In this document: one piece after another, positions 16,755-25,088 of the stretch | Layout: every line of letters starts with the position of its first letter | Numbering within the stretch: position 1 is the stretch's first letter | Assembly: GCA_964235765.1 (NCBI GenBank) | Contig: CAXSDH010000007.1 | Location: 1-64,000, forward strand | Direction of reading: 5' to 3' | DNA: 64,000 nt | From: JAVVHH01 sp964235765 | GTDB lineage: Bacteria > Pseudomonadota > Alphaproteobacteria > Acetobacterales > Acetobacteraceae | The notes under the pieces: model-generated | Database searches by the model: none | What the model was told of the DNA's origin: nothing | What the model saw: only the letters and a program-made list of their open reading frames with translations | Made by a program: the position numbers and the translations under genes

Positions 16755-16892
16755 GCAGGAGGCGATGAGTTCGAGCCGCACGCCTGCATCATCGGCGAAA
16801 TCTCGTCCGTCTCGGCACTGACCATCGCCCCGGTCGCGCAACGCACGAAGACGCTGCTCGTCAACACCGGCGCCAACTCCGACGGAGATTAG
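16755..16892 (+). pseudogene. Fragment of a LivK-like ABC substrate-binding protein
   Basis: Translating from 16764 gives 42 open codons ending at TAG 16890-16892. They include HACIIGEISSVSALTIAP and QRTKTLLVNTGANSD. This matches the type-1 periplasmic-binding fold region (Gly-Glu-x-Ser-Ser ... Ala-Pro-Val-Ala ... Asn-Ser/Thr-Gly-Ala) of branched-chain amino-acid binding proteins. There is no usable start codon, and it begins right behind the Ldh stop, so only a mid-protein piece survives. Recognised from memory of the family, without alignment. Confidence 0.6.
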
Positions 16893-16894
16893 AT

Positions 16895-18718
16895 ATGTCA
16901 GGTCAGCACACGCGGGATGATGGCATGAACAGTGGACGTCGAGACCTGTTCCGACTGGTGGGCGCGGCAGGCGTTGTCGCCGGTGCAGGCATAGCCAGCG
17001 CTCAGGCGCAGACCGAGACGAGCCCGCATGCCACACCTCAGCCAACGCCGCTGCCCGGCTCGGACCGGAACACGTCCGACATCCTCGTCGAAACCTTGAT
17101 CACCTGGGGGGCGACGCATGTGTTCGGCATCGTCGGCGATGGCATCAACCCCATCATCGAGGCCTTGCGCAAGCGTAAGGACCAGATTGCCTTCGTGGGC
17201 GTCCGGCACGAGGAGGCGGCTGCCTTCATGGCAGAGGGCATGGCCAAGCATTCAGGCCGGCTAGGCGTTTGCCTTGCCACGACCGGGCCTGGCGCCGTCC
17301 ATTTGATGAACGGTCTCTACGATGCGGCCATGGACGGCGCGCCGGTGCTCGCCATCACTGGAACCACATGGCACGACCTTGGGGGCATGCGATTCATGCA
17401 GAGCGTGAACACCGTAAAGCTCATGCAGGACGTGGCGCTGTTCAACGAGCAGGTGACTGGGCCTGACCACGCGCTGTTTGTCGCCAATCGCGCCTGCCGG
17501 ACGGCGCTTGGCCAGCGCGGCGTCGCGCACCTCGCGGTTGCCAAGGACGTGCAGACGATGAAGCTGTCGGCCGATAAGCCGTCAGCCGAGAACCATGGTG
17601 GACGCACGTCTTCTTCCTGGTTTCCGCCCAGCGGCGCCCCCAGCAGCGACCAGCTTCGTGCTGCCGCCGACCTGATCAATGCCGGGCAGAAAGTCGCCAT
17701 CCTTGCCGGCCAGGGTTGCCTCGCAGCACGGGCAGAGGTGGAGCGCTTGGCCGAAACCCTCGGTGCGCCCGTCGCCAAGGCATACCTGGCCAAGGCACTG
17801 CTGCCAGACGATCATCCGTTGACGACGGGCGGCATCGGCCATCTCGGCACGGCGCCGTCCTCCTGGACCATGCAGAATTGCGACACGGTGCTGATCCTTG
17901 GCTCAACGATGCCTTGGATTGATTTCTACCCGAAGCCGGGTCAGGCGCGTGGCCTCCAGGTCGATATCAACCCGGACCGCATCGGCCTGCGCTTTCCCGT
18001 GGAGGTCGGCCTCACAGGCGACATGAAGTCCACACTGGAAGCGTTGCAGCCGATGCTGGCGCGGAAAGCGGACCGCGGCTTTCTGTCCGAGGCGCAGCGT
18101 CGGATGCGGGATTGGAACGGCCTGCTGGACCGCGTAGCCGAAACCCAGAAAGGGCCGCTCATGCGCCCGCAGACCGCGGTAAGGGCTTTGAGCGATCTTG
18201 CTCCAGCCAACGCCGTGTTCAGCATGGATTGCGGTGCCAACACTCATTTCGCGGCCCGCATGATCCAGATGCGCGACGGGCAACGTTGGACCGGATCAGG
18301 CATGCTCGTCAGCATGGCATCCGGCCTGCCCCTGGCGATCGCTGGCGCCTTCGCCTATCCGGATCGGCCGTCGATTGCGGTCGTGGGTGACGGCGGGTTC
18401 GCCATGCTTATGGCCGAGCTTTCGACCGCAGTACTGCACCGGCTGAACGTTAAGATCATGGTGCTGAACAATGACGCCCTGGCTCAGGTCACGTTCGAGC
18501 AGAAGGAGATTGGGAACCCGGTCTACGGCTGCGAACTTGGCCACATCGATTTCGCTGCTTACGCCGTAGCAGTCGGCGCACAAGGCTTTCGGGCATCGAA
18601 AATTGGTGACCTTCATACAGCAATCCAGGCGTGGCTGGCAGTATCTGGGCCCGCCGTGCTGGATGTGCAGGTTGACCCGGCGGAGGAAGCAATGAAACCG
18701 GAGCAGCTTACCGCGTAA
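16895..18718 (+). CDS. Thiamine-pyrophosphate enzyme (pyruvate oxidase / acetolactate synthase family) with Tat signal
   Basis: 607 residues. The TPP-enzyme fold is complete: N-terminal Pyr domain with catalytic Glu106 in RHEEAAAFMAEG, central domain, and C-terminal domain with the TPP motif G498-D-G-G through Asn near 526 (VLNNDALAQ). Residues 13-39 read SGRRDLFRLVG then a hydrophobic run ending SAQAQ, a twin-arginine signal, so the folded cofactor-loaded enzyme would be exported. Pyruvate-quinone-oxidoreductase-like decarboxylation is likely, substrate unknown. Base composition is visibly less GC-rich than its neighbours, suggesting transfer. A second start at 16925 (MNSGRRD) would still keep the Tat motif. 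Confidence 0.85.
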   Translation: MSGQHTRDDGMNSGRRDLFRLVGAAGVVAGAGIASAQAQTETSPHATPQPTPLPGSDRNTSDILVETLITWGATHVFGIVGDGINPIIEALRKRKDQIAFVGVRHEEAAAFMAEGMAKHSGRLGVCLATTGPGAVHLMNGLYDAAMDGAPVLAITGTTWHDLGGMRFMQSVNTVKLMQDVALFNEQVTGPDHALFVANRACRTALGQRGVAHLAVAKDVQTMKLSADKPSAENHGGRTSSSWFPPSGAPSSDQLRAAADLINAGQKVAILAGQGCLAARAEVERLAETLGAPVAKAYLAKALLPDDHPLTTGGIGHLGTAPSSWTMQNCDTVLILGSTMPWIDFYPKPGQARGLQVDINPDRIGLRFPVEVGLTGDMKSTLEALQPMLARKADRGFLSEAQRRMRDWNGLLDRVAETQKGPLMRPQTAVRALSDLAPANAVFSMDCGANTHFAARMIQMRDGQRWTGSGMLVSMASGLPLAIAGAFAYPDRPSIAVVGDGGFAMLMAELSTAVLHRLNVKIMVLNNDALAQVTFEQKEIGNPVYGCELGHIDFAAYAVAVGAQGFRASKIGDLHTAIQAWLAVSGPAVLDVQVDPAEEAMKPEQLTA

Positions 18719-18735
18719 GCAGGATAGGAGAATGC

Positions 18736-19659
18736 ATGGAAACGGTTGCAATCGTCGGCGCCGGGTTGATCGGCCGTGCCTGGGCCGTGGTGTTCGCCCG
18801 CGCGGGTTGGCGGGTGCAGTTGTTCGACCCGCACGCGCCCACGCTGGAGGCGGCGCCCCTCCTGATCCGGGACGAGCTGCTCGCCTTGCAGCCTTACGGG
18901 CTGGGCGCCGAGGGCGCCGTGGTAGCCGCGCCCAGCCTCGCGGCGGCGTTGCAGGACGCCAGTTTCGTCCAGGAGAACGGGCCGGAGACCCTGGAGGCCA
19001 AACTCGCCCTGTTCGCCGAACTGGACCGGCTGGCGGCGCCTGACGCGCTGCTGGCCTCCTCCACCTCCGCCATCGTCGCCTCGCGCTTCACCGAGGCGCT
19101 GCCCGGCCGTGACCGCTGCCTGGTCGGGCACCCCGTCAACCCGCCGCATCTGGTGCCCCTGGTGGAGTTATGCGGCGCGCCCTGGACCCTGCCTGCCACG
19201 CTCGAGCGCGCCCGCGCGGTGTATCGCGCCGTGGGCCAAGTGCCCGTCACCGTCAACCGCGAGGTGGAGGGCTTCGTGCTGAACCGCCTGCAGGGCGCGC
19301 TGCTGGCCGAAGCGTTTCGGCTCGTGGGGGACGGCGTGATGTCGGCCGCGGACCTGGACGAGACGGTTCGCAGCGGCCTGGGCCTGCGCTGGTCGTTCCT
19401 GGGCCCGTTCGGCACCATCGAATTGAACGCGCCCGGCGGTATCCCGGACTACTGCGCGCGCTACACCGGCTTCTACAAGCGCCTCGCCGCCGACCCAGCC
19501 GGCCCCGGCGTCTACGAAGGCGCCCGCGCCGAGCGCGTGGCCGCCGCCTGGCCGCACACGCCGGACCCCGGCCGCCTGGCCCGGCGCACCGCTTGGCGCA
19601 ACCAGCGCCTGGCCGCCCTCGCCGCCCATAAGCGTGGCGCCCCGGCGGAACCGGGGTAG
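18736..19659 (+). CDS. 3-hydroxyacyl-CoA dehydrogenase family, L-gulonate 3-dehydrogenase (CRYL1)-like
   Basis: NAD-dependent 3-hydroxy-acid dehydrogenase, 307 residues. The Rossmann motif GAGLIGRAWA follows METVAIV, the adenosine-binding Asp is in LFDPHAP, and the active-site block is GHPVNPPHLVPLVE. The WAVVFARAGW pattern resembles lambda-crystallin / gulonate dehydrogenases. GGAG sits six bases before the ATG. It lies 17 bases after the TPP enzyme; before that insertion it may have followed the Ldh gene in one sugar-acid operon (inference). Confidence 0.83.
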   Translation: METVAIVGAGLIGRAWAVVFARAGWRVQLFDPHAPTLEAAPLLIRDELLALQPYGLGAEGAVVAAPSLAAALQDASFVQENGPETLEAKLALFAELDRLAAPDALLASSTSAIVASRFTEALPGRDRCLVGHPVNPPHLVPLVELCGAPWTLPATLERARAVYRAVGQVPVTVNREVEGFVLNRLQGALLAEAFRLVGDGVMSAADLDETVRSGLGLRWSFLGPFGTIELNAPGGIPDYCARYTGFYKRLAADPAGPGVYEGARAERVAAAWPHTPDPGRLARRTAWRNQRLAALAAHKRGAPAEPG

Positions 19660-19731
19660 CGCCGGGGGCGTTCCCGGAGGCATGGTGCGGCGCCGCATGG
19701 GGCATCGCGCCAAATAGCCTGGAGAGCACGG

Positions 19732-21291
19732 ATGGCCACCTTGGGAGCGCGCTTCGGGCAAAACCGCGCCCTCCGTGCGCTGCGCGCCTTCCCGGTTGGC
19801 CGGCTTCTGCGGGCGCCCGGGCTCCAGTTGCCGCGCCGCCCCATCCTGGTGCGGGAAAGCAACAAGCCGCTGGCGCGCCTGGTGGCCGAGCAGCTGTTCT
19901 CCCGCGTCGCCGGCGCCGTGCCGGTGGAGGGCAACAGCCTGCGCCTGCTGCGCGACGGGGCGCAAAACTACCCCGCCTGGCTCGAGGCGATCGGCAACGC
20001 CCGCCGTTCCGTACACTTCGAGAACTATATCTTCCGCAGCGACGACGTGGGCCAGCGCTTCGCCGACGCGCTGGCGGCCAAGGCGCGGGAGGGCGTCCCG
20101 GTCCGGTTGCTGTACGATTGGATGGGCTGCCTGACGCAGACACGGGTGGGATTCTGGCACGCGCTGCGCCGCGCCGGGGTGGAGGTACGCTGCTTCAACC
20201 GCCCGCGGCTGGACAGCCCCTTCGGCTGGCTGAGCCGCAACCACCGCAAGACCGTGAGCGTGGATGGCGAGGTGGGCTACGTGGCCGGCCTGTGCATCGG
20301 CCAGGCCTGGGTAGGCGACCCCGAACGCGGCGTGCCGGCCTGGCGGGACACCGGGGTGGAAGTGCGCGGCCCGGCGGTCGCCGATCTCGACGCCGCATTC
20401 GCGCAAAGCTGGGCCTTCGCCGGCGGCAAGCCCATCCCGCCGCTGCCCGCCCACGAGCAGGCCCCGGCCCCGCCCGCGGGCGACGTTTCCTTGCGCGTCA
20501 TCGGCAGCCGGCCCAACACCATGGGGCTCTACCGATTCGACCAGCTCATCGCCGCCCTGGCCCGGCGCTCGCTGTGGCTGACCGACGCCTACTTTGTCGG
20601 CACCACCGCCTATGTGCAGGCCCTGATCGACGCGGCGCGGGATGGGGTGGACGTGCGTCTGCTCGTGCCCGGCGCCTCCGACATCCCCGTCGCCAAGGCC
20701 CTCTCCCGCGCCGGCTACCGGCCCCTGCTGGAAGCTGGCATCCGCGTCTTCGAGTGGTCCGGCCCCATGCTGCACGCGAAAACGGCGGTGGCCGACGGCC
20801 GCTGGGCGCGGATCGGCTCCAGCAACCTCAACCTCGCAAGCTGGATGGGCAATTGGGAGCTGGACGTGGCCGTCGAGGACGCGGATTTCGCGCGCCAGAT
20901 GGAGGCGATGTTCGAGGACGACCTGCAGCGTGCCACCGAGATTGTGCTCGGCCTTGGGCGCGTCCACTCCGCGACGCCTCGCCCGCAGGCGCGGCGCGGC
21001 AGTCCGGGGCGGCTGGCGGCGGGCGCCGTCGGCTTGGGCAGCGCCGTCAGCGCCGCCATCACCAACCACCGCGCCCTCGGCCCCGCGGAGGCCAAGGTCA
21101 TGGCCGCGGGCGGCATCTTGCTGTTGGCGCTCGCCGTCGCCGCCGTGATGGCGCCGCACGTCATCACCGTGCCGCTGGCCATCCTGGCCGCATGGATCGC
21201 GTCCACGCTGCTGGTGCGGGCCATCCGGTTGAGCGCGGCAGGCCGCAAGACGGAAGATCGGCCTCAGCCAGCCGGGCCGTCACGAAGCTGA
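19732..21291 (+). CDS. Phospholipase D family protein, cardiolipin synthase-like
   Basis: 519 residues with two HKD active sites: H171-x-K173-x4-D178 (HRKTVSVDGE) and H348-x-K350-x4-D355 (HAKTAVADG followed by IGSSNLN). It probably transfers or hydrolyses phosphatidyl groups, making cardiolipin from phosphatidylglycerol or PE. Unlike the usual Cls enzymes, which carry two TM helices at the N-terminus, the membrane segments here are near the C-terminus (about residues 455-500). The N-terminus is basic. GGAGAG precedes the ATG. It is followed after 40 bases by an EEP-family gene. Confidence 0.88.
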   Translation: MATLGARFGQNRALRALRAFPVGRLLRAPGLQLPRRPILVRESNKPLARLVAEQLFSRVAGAVPVEGNSLRLLRDGAQNYPAWLEAIGNARRSVHFENYIFRSDDVGQRFADALAAKAREGVPVRLLYDWMGCLTQTRVGFWHALRRAGVEVRCFNRPRLDSPFGWLSRNHRKTVSVDGEVGYVAGLCIGQAWVGDPERGVPAWRDTGVEVRGPAVADLDAAFAQSWAFAGGKPIPPLPAHEQAPAPPAGDVSLRVIGSRPNTMGLYRFDQLIAALARRSLWLTDAYFVGTTAYVQALIDAARDGVDVRLLVPGASDIPVAKALSRAGYRPLLEAGIRVFEWSGPMLHAKTAVADGRWARIGSSNLNLASWMGNWELDVAVEDADFARQMEAMFEDDLQRATEIVLGLGRVHSATPRPQARRGSPGRLAAGAVGLGSAVSAAITNHRALGPAEAKVMAAGGILLLALAVAAVMAPHVITVPLAILAAWIASTLLVRAIRLSAAGRKTEDRPQPAGPSRS

Positions 21292-21331
21292 TGCTTGCGC
21301 GGCGGTTCCCCCTTGCCCATCCTGGCCGCCG

Positions 21332-21949
21332 ATGATCAAGATCGTGAGTTGGAATCTCCTCCGCCTGACCGGCGCCACCCTCGACGACGTGGTGCGGTTG
21401 GCAAGGCAGGAGCGGCCGCAGTTGCTGCTTATGCAGGAAGCCACCAAGCGTATGGACGATCTCGCGAAGCGGCTGGGCGGCTCCTATTTCCGCGTGCTGC
21501 AGCCCGGCCGGATCCACGGCTTGGCCTTCTGGAGCCCGCTCGTTCTGCCGGAACCCAGAGTCTTGGAACTGCCGGCCGGCGCCATGTTCCAGCGCGTTTC
21601 GCAGGTGATCGACATGGGTCCGTTCTCGGTCGCCAACGTCCACCTTTCGCACGGGCAGTTGCTGAACCGGCGCCAGCTACGGAGCATCGCCGAGGTCTTG
21701 CCGCAGCGCGCCGCCGTGCTGGGCGACTTCAACCTGGTCGGCCCAGCGCTGCTGCGCGGATTTCGCGACGTGGGGCCCCGCGAGCCGACCCACCATGCGG
21801 CCGACATGCTGCCGCTGCGAATCGACCGCTGCCTGGTGCGCGGGCTGATCTGCGGCAGCGTGCAAGCCTTGCACCGTGCTTCGAGCGACCATCGGCCGAT
21901 CGTGGTCCGCCTGGGCACCCCCGAAATGCGGTTGTCGATGGTGGCGTAA
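21332..21949 (+). CDS. Endonuclease/exonuclease/phosphatase (EEP) family protein
   Basis: 205 residues, shorter than typical 250-280 residue members. The EEP core motifs are all there: SWNLLRL (Asn), MQEATKRM (metal Glu), ANVHLSHG, GDFN, RIDRCLV and SDHRPIV. It would be a metal-dependent phosphoesterase acting on DNA, phosphoinositides or sphingolipid-type substrates. Being directly downstream of a phospholipase D-like gene hints at a lipid-phosphate substrate, but this is context only. No ribosome site is obvious at the chosen ATG, whose MIKIVSWN start is nonetheless typical. Confidence 0.85.
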   Translation: MIKIVSWNLLRLTGATLDDVVRLARQERPQLLLMQEATKRMDDLAKRLGGSYFRVLQPGRIHGLAFWSPLVLPEPRVLELPAGAMFQRVSQVIDMGPFSVANVHLSHGQLLNRRQLRSIAEVLPQRAAVLGDFNLVGPALLRGFRDVGPREPTHHAADMLPLRIDRCLVRGLICGSVQALHRASSDHRPIVVRLGTPEMRLSMVA

Positions 21950-22033
21950 GCTATTTGGGCCGCGCGGGCGAGGCTGCGGACGCACGCCGGAGAGATCGGT
22001 GCCGCCCGCCACTGTTGAAATCGAGGTCGGGCA

Positions 22034-22486
22034 TCATGGAACGCGCCGGAACGCCCAAAACTTCAGGATTCCGTAATTTATTGCTGCCACCATGACGGTG
22101 ATGATCGCAAACGAAACCAGGGGGTATGCACGAATGACGCCGGGGATCAGTTCCGCGCCGACCAGGGCCAGGCCGTTTCCGGCAAGCTGGGCGCTCATGT
22201 AGCGCGGGAAAGCGGCGCCGTGGCTGCGGTCGGACCGGAAGGTGAAGCGGCGTTGCGCCAGGTAGGTGGGCGGAATGAGCAGCGCAAGCGTGCACAGGAT
22301 CGACAGGCTGGGCCGCATGCCGGCCCAGGTGAACCCGACGTTCAGCGCCAGGTAAAGCATGGCGCTCGTACCGCCAACGGTCAGGAACAGCAGGATTTCA
22401 CGCAATTGCCCGGAAACCGCGGCGCGGCGCAGGCGGTCGGTCAGTCCGGTCCGGCCGGGTCGCGCGGCAGAGGAAGCGTTTGTCAT
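22034..22486 (-). CDS. GtrA family membrane protein (lipid-linked sugar flippase-like)
   Basis: 150 residues with four TM helices beginning REILLFLTVGGTSAMLYLALN and ending YGILKFWAFRRVP, the hallmark GtrA/DPMS3-type end (N-x4-F-x-x-x-R-x-W-x-F variant). GtrA proteins are thought to flip undecaprenyl-phosphate sugars or anchor their synthase. The gene is divergent from a GT2 enzyme and 74 bases away, sharing one regulatory gap. With that enzyme and the polytopic protein after it, it resembles a gtrABC-type surface glycan decoration set. Confidence 0.88.
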   Translation of the reverse strand: MTNASSAARPGRTGLTDRLRRAAVSGQLREILLFLTVGGTSAMLYLALNVGFTWAGMRPSLSILCTLALLIPPTYLAQRRFTFRSDRSHGAAFPRYMSAQLAGNGLALVGAELIPGVIRAYPLVSFAIITVMVAAINYGILKFWAFRRVP

Positions 22487-22502
22487 GCTAGGCGGCCCCG
22501 TG

Positions 22503-22531
22503 TTGCCCCATTGGGTCGCGTTGCGTATAGG
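22503..22531 (+). promoter_or_regulatory. Candidate sigma-70-type promoter for the GT2 gene
   Basis: TTGCCC (22503-22508) and TATAGG (22526-22531) are separated by exactly 17 bases, 30 bases before the glycosyltransferase ATG at 22561. The -10 match is 4 of 6. It lies in the divergent GtrA/GT2 gap. Sequence-only prediction. Confidence 0.4.
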
Positions 22532-22560
22532 CTCCGCCGGGCTTCCAGGGAATACACGGG

Positions 22561-23733
22561 ATGGACGACGCCCACGTGCAACCGCTCGAACTGACCATCC
22601 TGATGCCTTGCCTCAACGAGGCCGAGACGCTTGCCGTATGCATTCGCAAGGCGCGAGGCTTCCTGGAGCGGACCGGCATCAGCGGCGAAGTCGTCATTGC
22701 CGATAACGGCAGCACGGACGGCTCGCAGGCCATCGCCGAGGAGCTGGGCGCCCGGGTCGTGCCGATCCCGGAGAAGGGTTACGGCGCCGCCCTGATCGGC
22801 GGCATCCGGGCGGCGCGCGGCCGCTACGTGATCATGGGCGACAGCGACGACAGCTACGACTTCAGCAAGCTGGACAATTTCGTCGCTGAACTGCGCCAGG
22901 GCTGGCAGCTCGTGATGGGCAACCGCTTCCTGGGCGGCGTGGCCCCTGGCGCGATGCCGCCGCTGCATCGCTATCTCGGCAACCCGGTGCTGACCGCGAC
23001 CGGCCGTATCCTCTATGGCAGCCCGTCGGGTGATTTCCACTGCGGCCTGCGTGGCTTCGACCGCGACGCCGTGCTCGGACTCGGCCTCAATCTGCCCGGC
23101 ATGGAGTTCGCCAGCGAGATGGTGGTCAAGGCCACCATCCAGAAGCTGCGGATCACCGAGGTGCCGACCACGCTGTCCAAGGACGGCCGCTCCCGCCCGC
23201 CGCATCTGCGCAGTTGGCGGGACGGCTGGCGGCACCTGCGTTTCCTGCTGCTGCTCAGCCCGCGCTGGGTGTTTCTGTACACCGGCCTCGTGATGTTCGG
23301 CTTGGGCTTGGCGGGCATGCTCCTGTTGCTGCCCGGCCCGGCTCACCTGTTCGGGGTGGTGCTCGACATCCACAGCCTGCTCTACACGTCCTTGCTGGTG
23401 ATCGTCGGCTACCAGTCCATCCTGTTCTGGGTTTTCTGCAAGACCCTGAACATGACCGAGGGCATGCTTGCGCCGGATCCCGGCTTCGTGAGGCTGCACG
23501 ACCACCTCACCCTCGAACGCAGCCTGGTCTTTGCCCTGCTGCTGCTTGCGGCCGGCCTGGGTTTGGGGCTTGCGGCCACCTTGGGATGGAGCCGCACGGG
23601 CTTCGGCGCCCTGTCGCCCGCCTATACAATGCGCTTCGCCATCCCGTCGGCCACCTGCATCCTGCTCGCCGTGTCCACCGCATCGATGGCGTTCTTTCTC
23701 AGCTTTCTCCGGCTCGTGCACCGGAGCGAATAG
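22561..23733 (+). CDS. Family 2 glycosyltransferase, polyprenyl-phosphate sugar synthase type
   Basis: 390 residues. The GT-A domain (residues 1-240) has the nucleotide motif ILMPCLNEAETL, IADNGSTDGSQ, and the metal-binding GDSDDSYD, as in dolichol/undecaprenyl-phosphate glycosyltransferases. Four hydrophobic helices follow from about residue 230 to the end (WVFLYTGLVMFGLGLAGMLLLL and later segments). It probably loads a hexose from a nucleotide sugar onto undecaprenyl phosphate at the inner membrane. The next gene starts three bases after the stop, so the two are likely co-expressed. Confidence 0.88.
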   Translation: MDDAHVQPLELTILMPCLNEAETLAVCIRKARGFLERTGISGEVVIADNGSTDGSQAIAEELGARVVPIPEKGYGAALIGGIRAARGRYVIMGDSDDSYDFSKLDNFVAELRQGWQLVMGNRFLGGVAPGAMPPLHRYLGNPVLTATGRILYGSPSGDFHCGLRGFDRDAVLGLGLNLPGMEFASEMVVKATIQKLRITEVPTTLSKDGRSRPPHLRSWRDGWRHLRFLLLLSPRWVFLYTGLVMFGLGLAGMLLLLPGPAHLFGVVLDIHSLLYTSLLVIVGYQSILFWVFCKTLNMTEGMLAPDPGFVRLHDHLTLERSLVFALLLLAAGLGLGLAATLGWSRTGFGALSPAYTMRFAIPSATCILLAVSTASMAFFLSFLRLVHRSE

Positions 23734-23735
23734 CC

Positions 23736-25088
23736 ATGGCCCGGACGGGGGCGCCGGCCACGCTGGCGTCCATCCTGGTCTCCGCGCTCCTGCTGCTCTG
23801 GCCGGCGGCGTTGAACCACTATCCGCTGGTGTTTGGGGATACCGGCGTATACCTCAGCGACGGCATCCACCTGCACGCAAGCTGGCCGCGGCCGCTATTC
23901 TACGGCCTGTTCATGCTGCCGCTGCACCAGAAGGTCACCCTCTGGCCGGTGGTTGCGGCGCAGGCCGGCATCACCGCCGGACTGCTCCACCTGGTGTTGC
24001 GCTGCTTCTTGCCCGGCCTGACCGCCTGGGCCTTGATCCCCGTCACCGCCGTCCTGGCCGCCTGCACGTCGCTGCCGTGGTTCGCCTCCCAGTTGATGCC
24101 GGACCTGTTCGGCGCCTTGATGCTGCTCGCCTTGGCGATGCTGATCCTTACGCCGCAGCGCCTATCCTGGCCGTTGCAGGTCCTGCTCGTGCTGTTCGCC
24201 GCGGCTTGCATCACCATGCACCAGAGCTTCCTGCCGACGGCGCTCGCTTGCGTCGTCGTCCTGCTGCTGGCGCGGGCTTGGCAGCGGAGCCGGGTTGGGC
24301 TGGTTGACGTGCTGCGCGCCGCCGCCGTGCCCGCGCTGGCGCTGGCCGCCGCGATCGGCGCCAACGCGGTGCTGGCGGGCCAGCCGTCGCCCTCTCCCTA
24401 CGGCAAGATTTTCATCATGACTCGCGTCATCTTCGACGGGCCGGGCCAGCGCGCCTTGCAGCGGGAGTGCCCCCGCCCCGATTGGTCGTTATGCAGCGTC
24501 GCCCGCGACATTCCCGCAACGGTGGAGCGCTTCCTGTTCGGAGATCAGGGCACGCTGAACCAGGTCGGCGGCTACCAGGCCGTCGCGCCCCAGGCCTGGC
24601 CTATCGTCATGTCCGCATTGCAAGCGGAACCCGGCACGATGCTGTTCAACAGCCTGCGCAATTCCGCCCGGCAGTTGCTCTCGTTCGAGACGGGCGACTG
24701 GCTGATCATGCCGATGCCCGGGGTCCTCGACGTCTGGAGGCAGGAACTGCCGCCTGCGGAGCAGTCCCGCTACACCGAAAGCCGGCAATACCGCCTCATT
24801 CCGCTGGTCCCGGATGCGTTGCAGGCCATGCACCTGGGCGTGGGTTCGGTCGCGCTCGTCGTTCTGGTCGTAGGGGCGGCGGTCGCGCTGTCACGGCGGG
24901 AGGCATTGGGCGGCCTGTATCTCGCCATTCTGGTCGCATTGATAACCAACGCCGTCATCGTCGGCGCGCTGTCAGGGGTCTACGACCGGTATCAGAGCCG
25001 GTTCATGTGGCTGCCGACCGCCGCAGCGTTGCTGATGCTGCTCGCCTGGTGGCGCAAGCCGTATCGGGAGCGCAAACGCCGCGGCTAG
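23736..25088 (+). CDS. Polytopic membrane protein, possible GT-C-type glycosyltransferase
   Basis: 450 residues with about ten hydrophobic helices and a periplasm-facing stretch at roughly residues 220-350 that contains four Trp and two Cys (RECPRPDWSLCSVA). Early acidic FGDTGVYLSDG lies after the first helix, where GT-C enzymes that use lipid-linked sugars carry their catalytic Asp. I therefore suggest it transfers the sugar made by the GT2 enzyme, the GtrC-like role, but no family signature is decisive. The ATG at 23736 has GGAG nine bases upstream. It ends in a CTAG shared with the convergent small gene. Confidence 0.6.
   Translation: MARTGAPATLASILVSALLLLWPAALNHYPLVFGDTGVYLSDGIHLHASWPRPLFYGLFMLPLHQKVTLWPVVAAQAGITAGLLHLVLRCFLPGLTAWALIPVTAVLAACTSLPWFASQLMPDLFGALMLLALAMLILTPQRLSWPLQVLLVLFAAACITMHQSFLPTALACVVVLLLARAWQRSRVGLVDVLRAAAVPALALAAAIGANAVLAGQPSPSPYGKIFIMTRVIFDGPGQRALQRECPRPDWSLCSVARDIPATVERFLFGDQGTLNQVGGYQAVAPQAWPIVMSALQAEPGTMLFNSLRNSARQLLSFETGDWLIMPMPGVLDVWRQELPPAEQSRYTESRQYRLIPLVPDALQAMHLGVGSVALVVLVVGAAVALSRREALGGLYLAILVALITNAVIVGALSGVYDRYQSRFMWLPTAAALLMLLAWWRKPYRERKRRG

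Noticed and set aside
16764..16892. A real small gene after the Ldh gene
   Set aside because: There is no start codon with a ribosome site for this frame and the peptide looks like an internal slice of a large binding protein.
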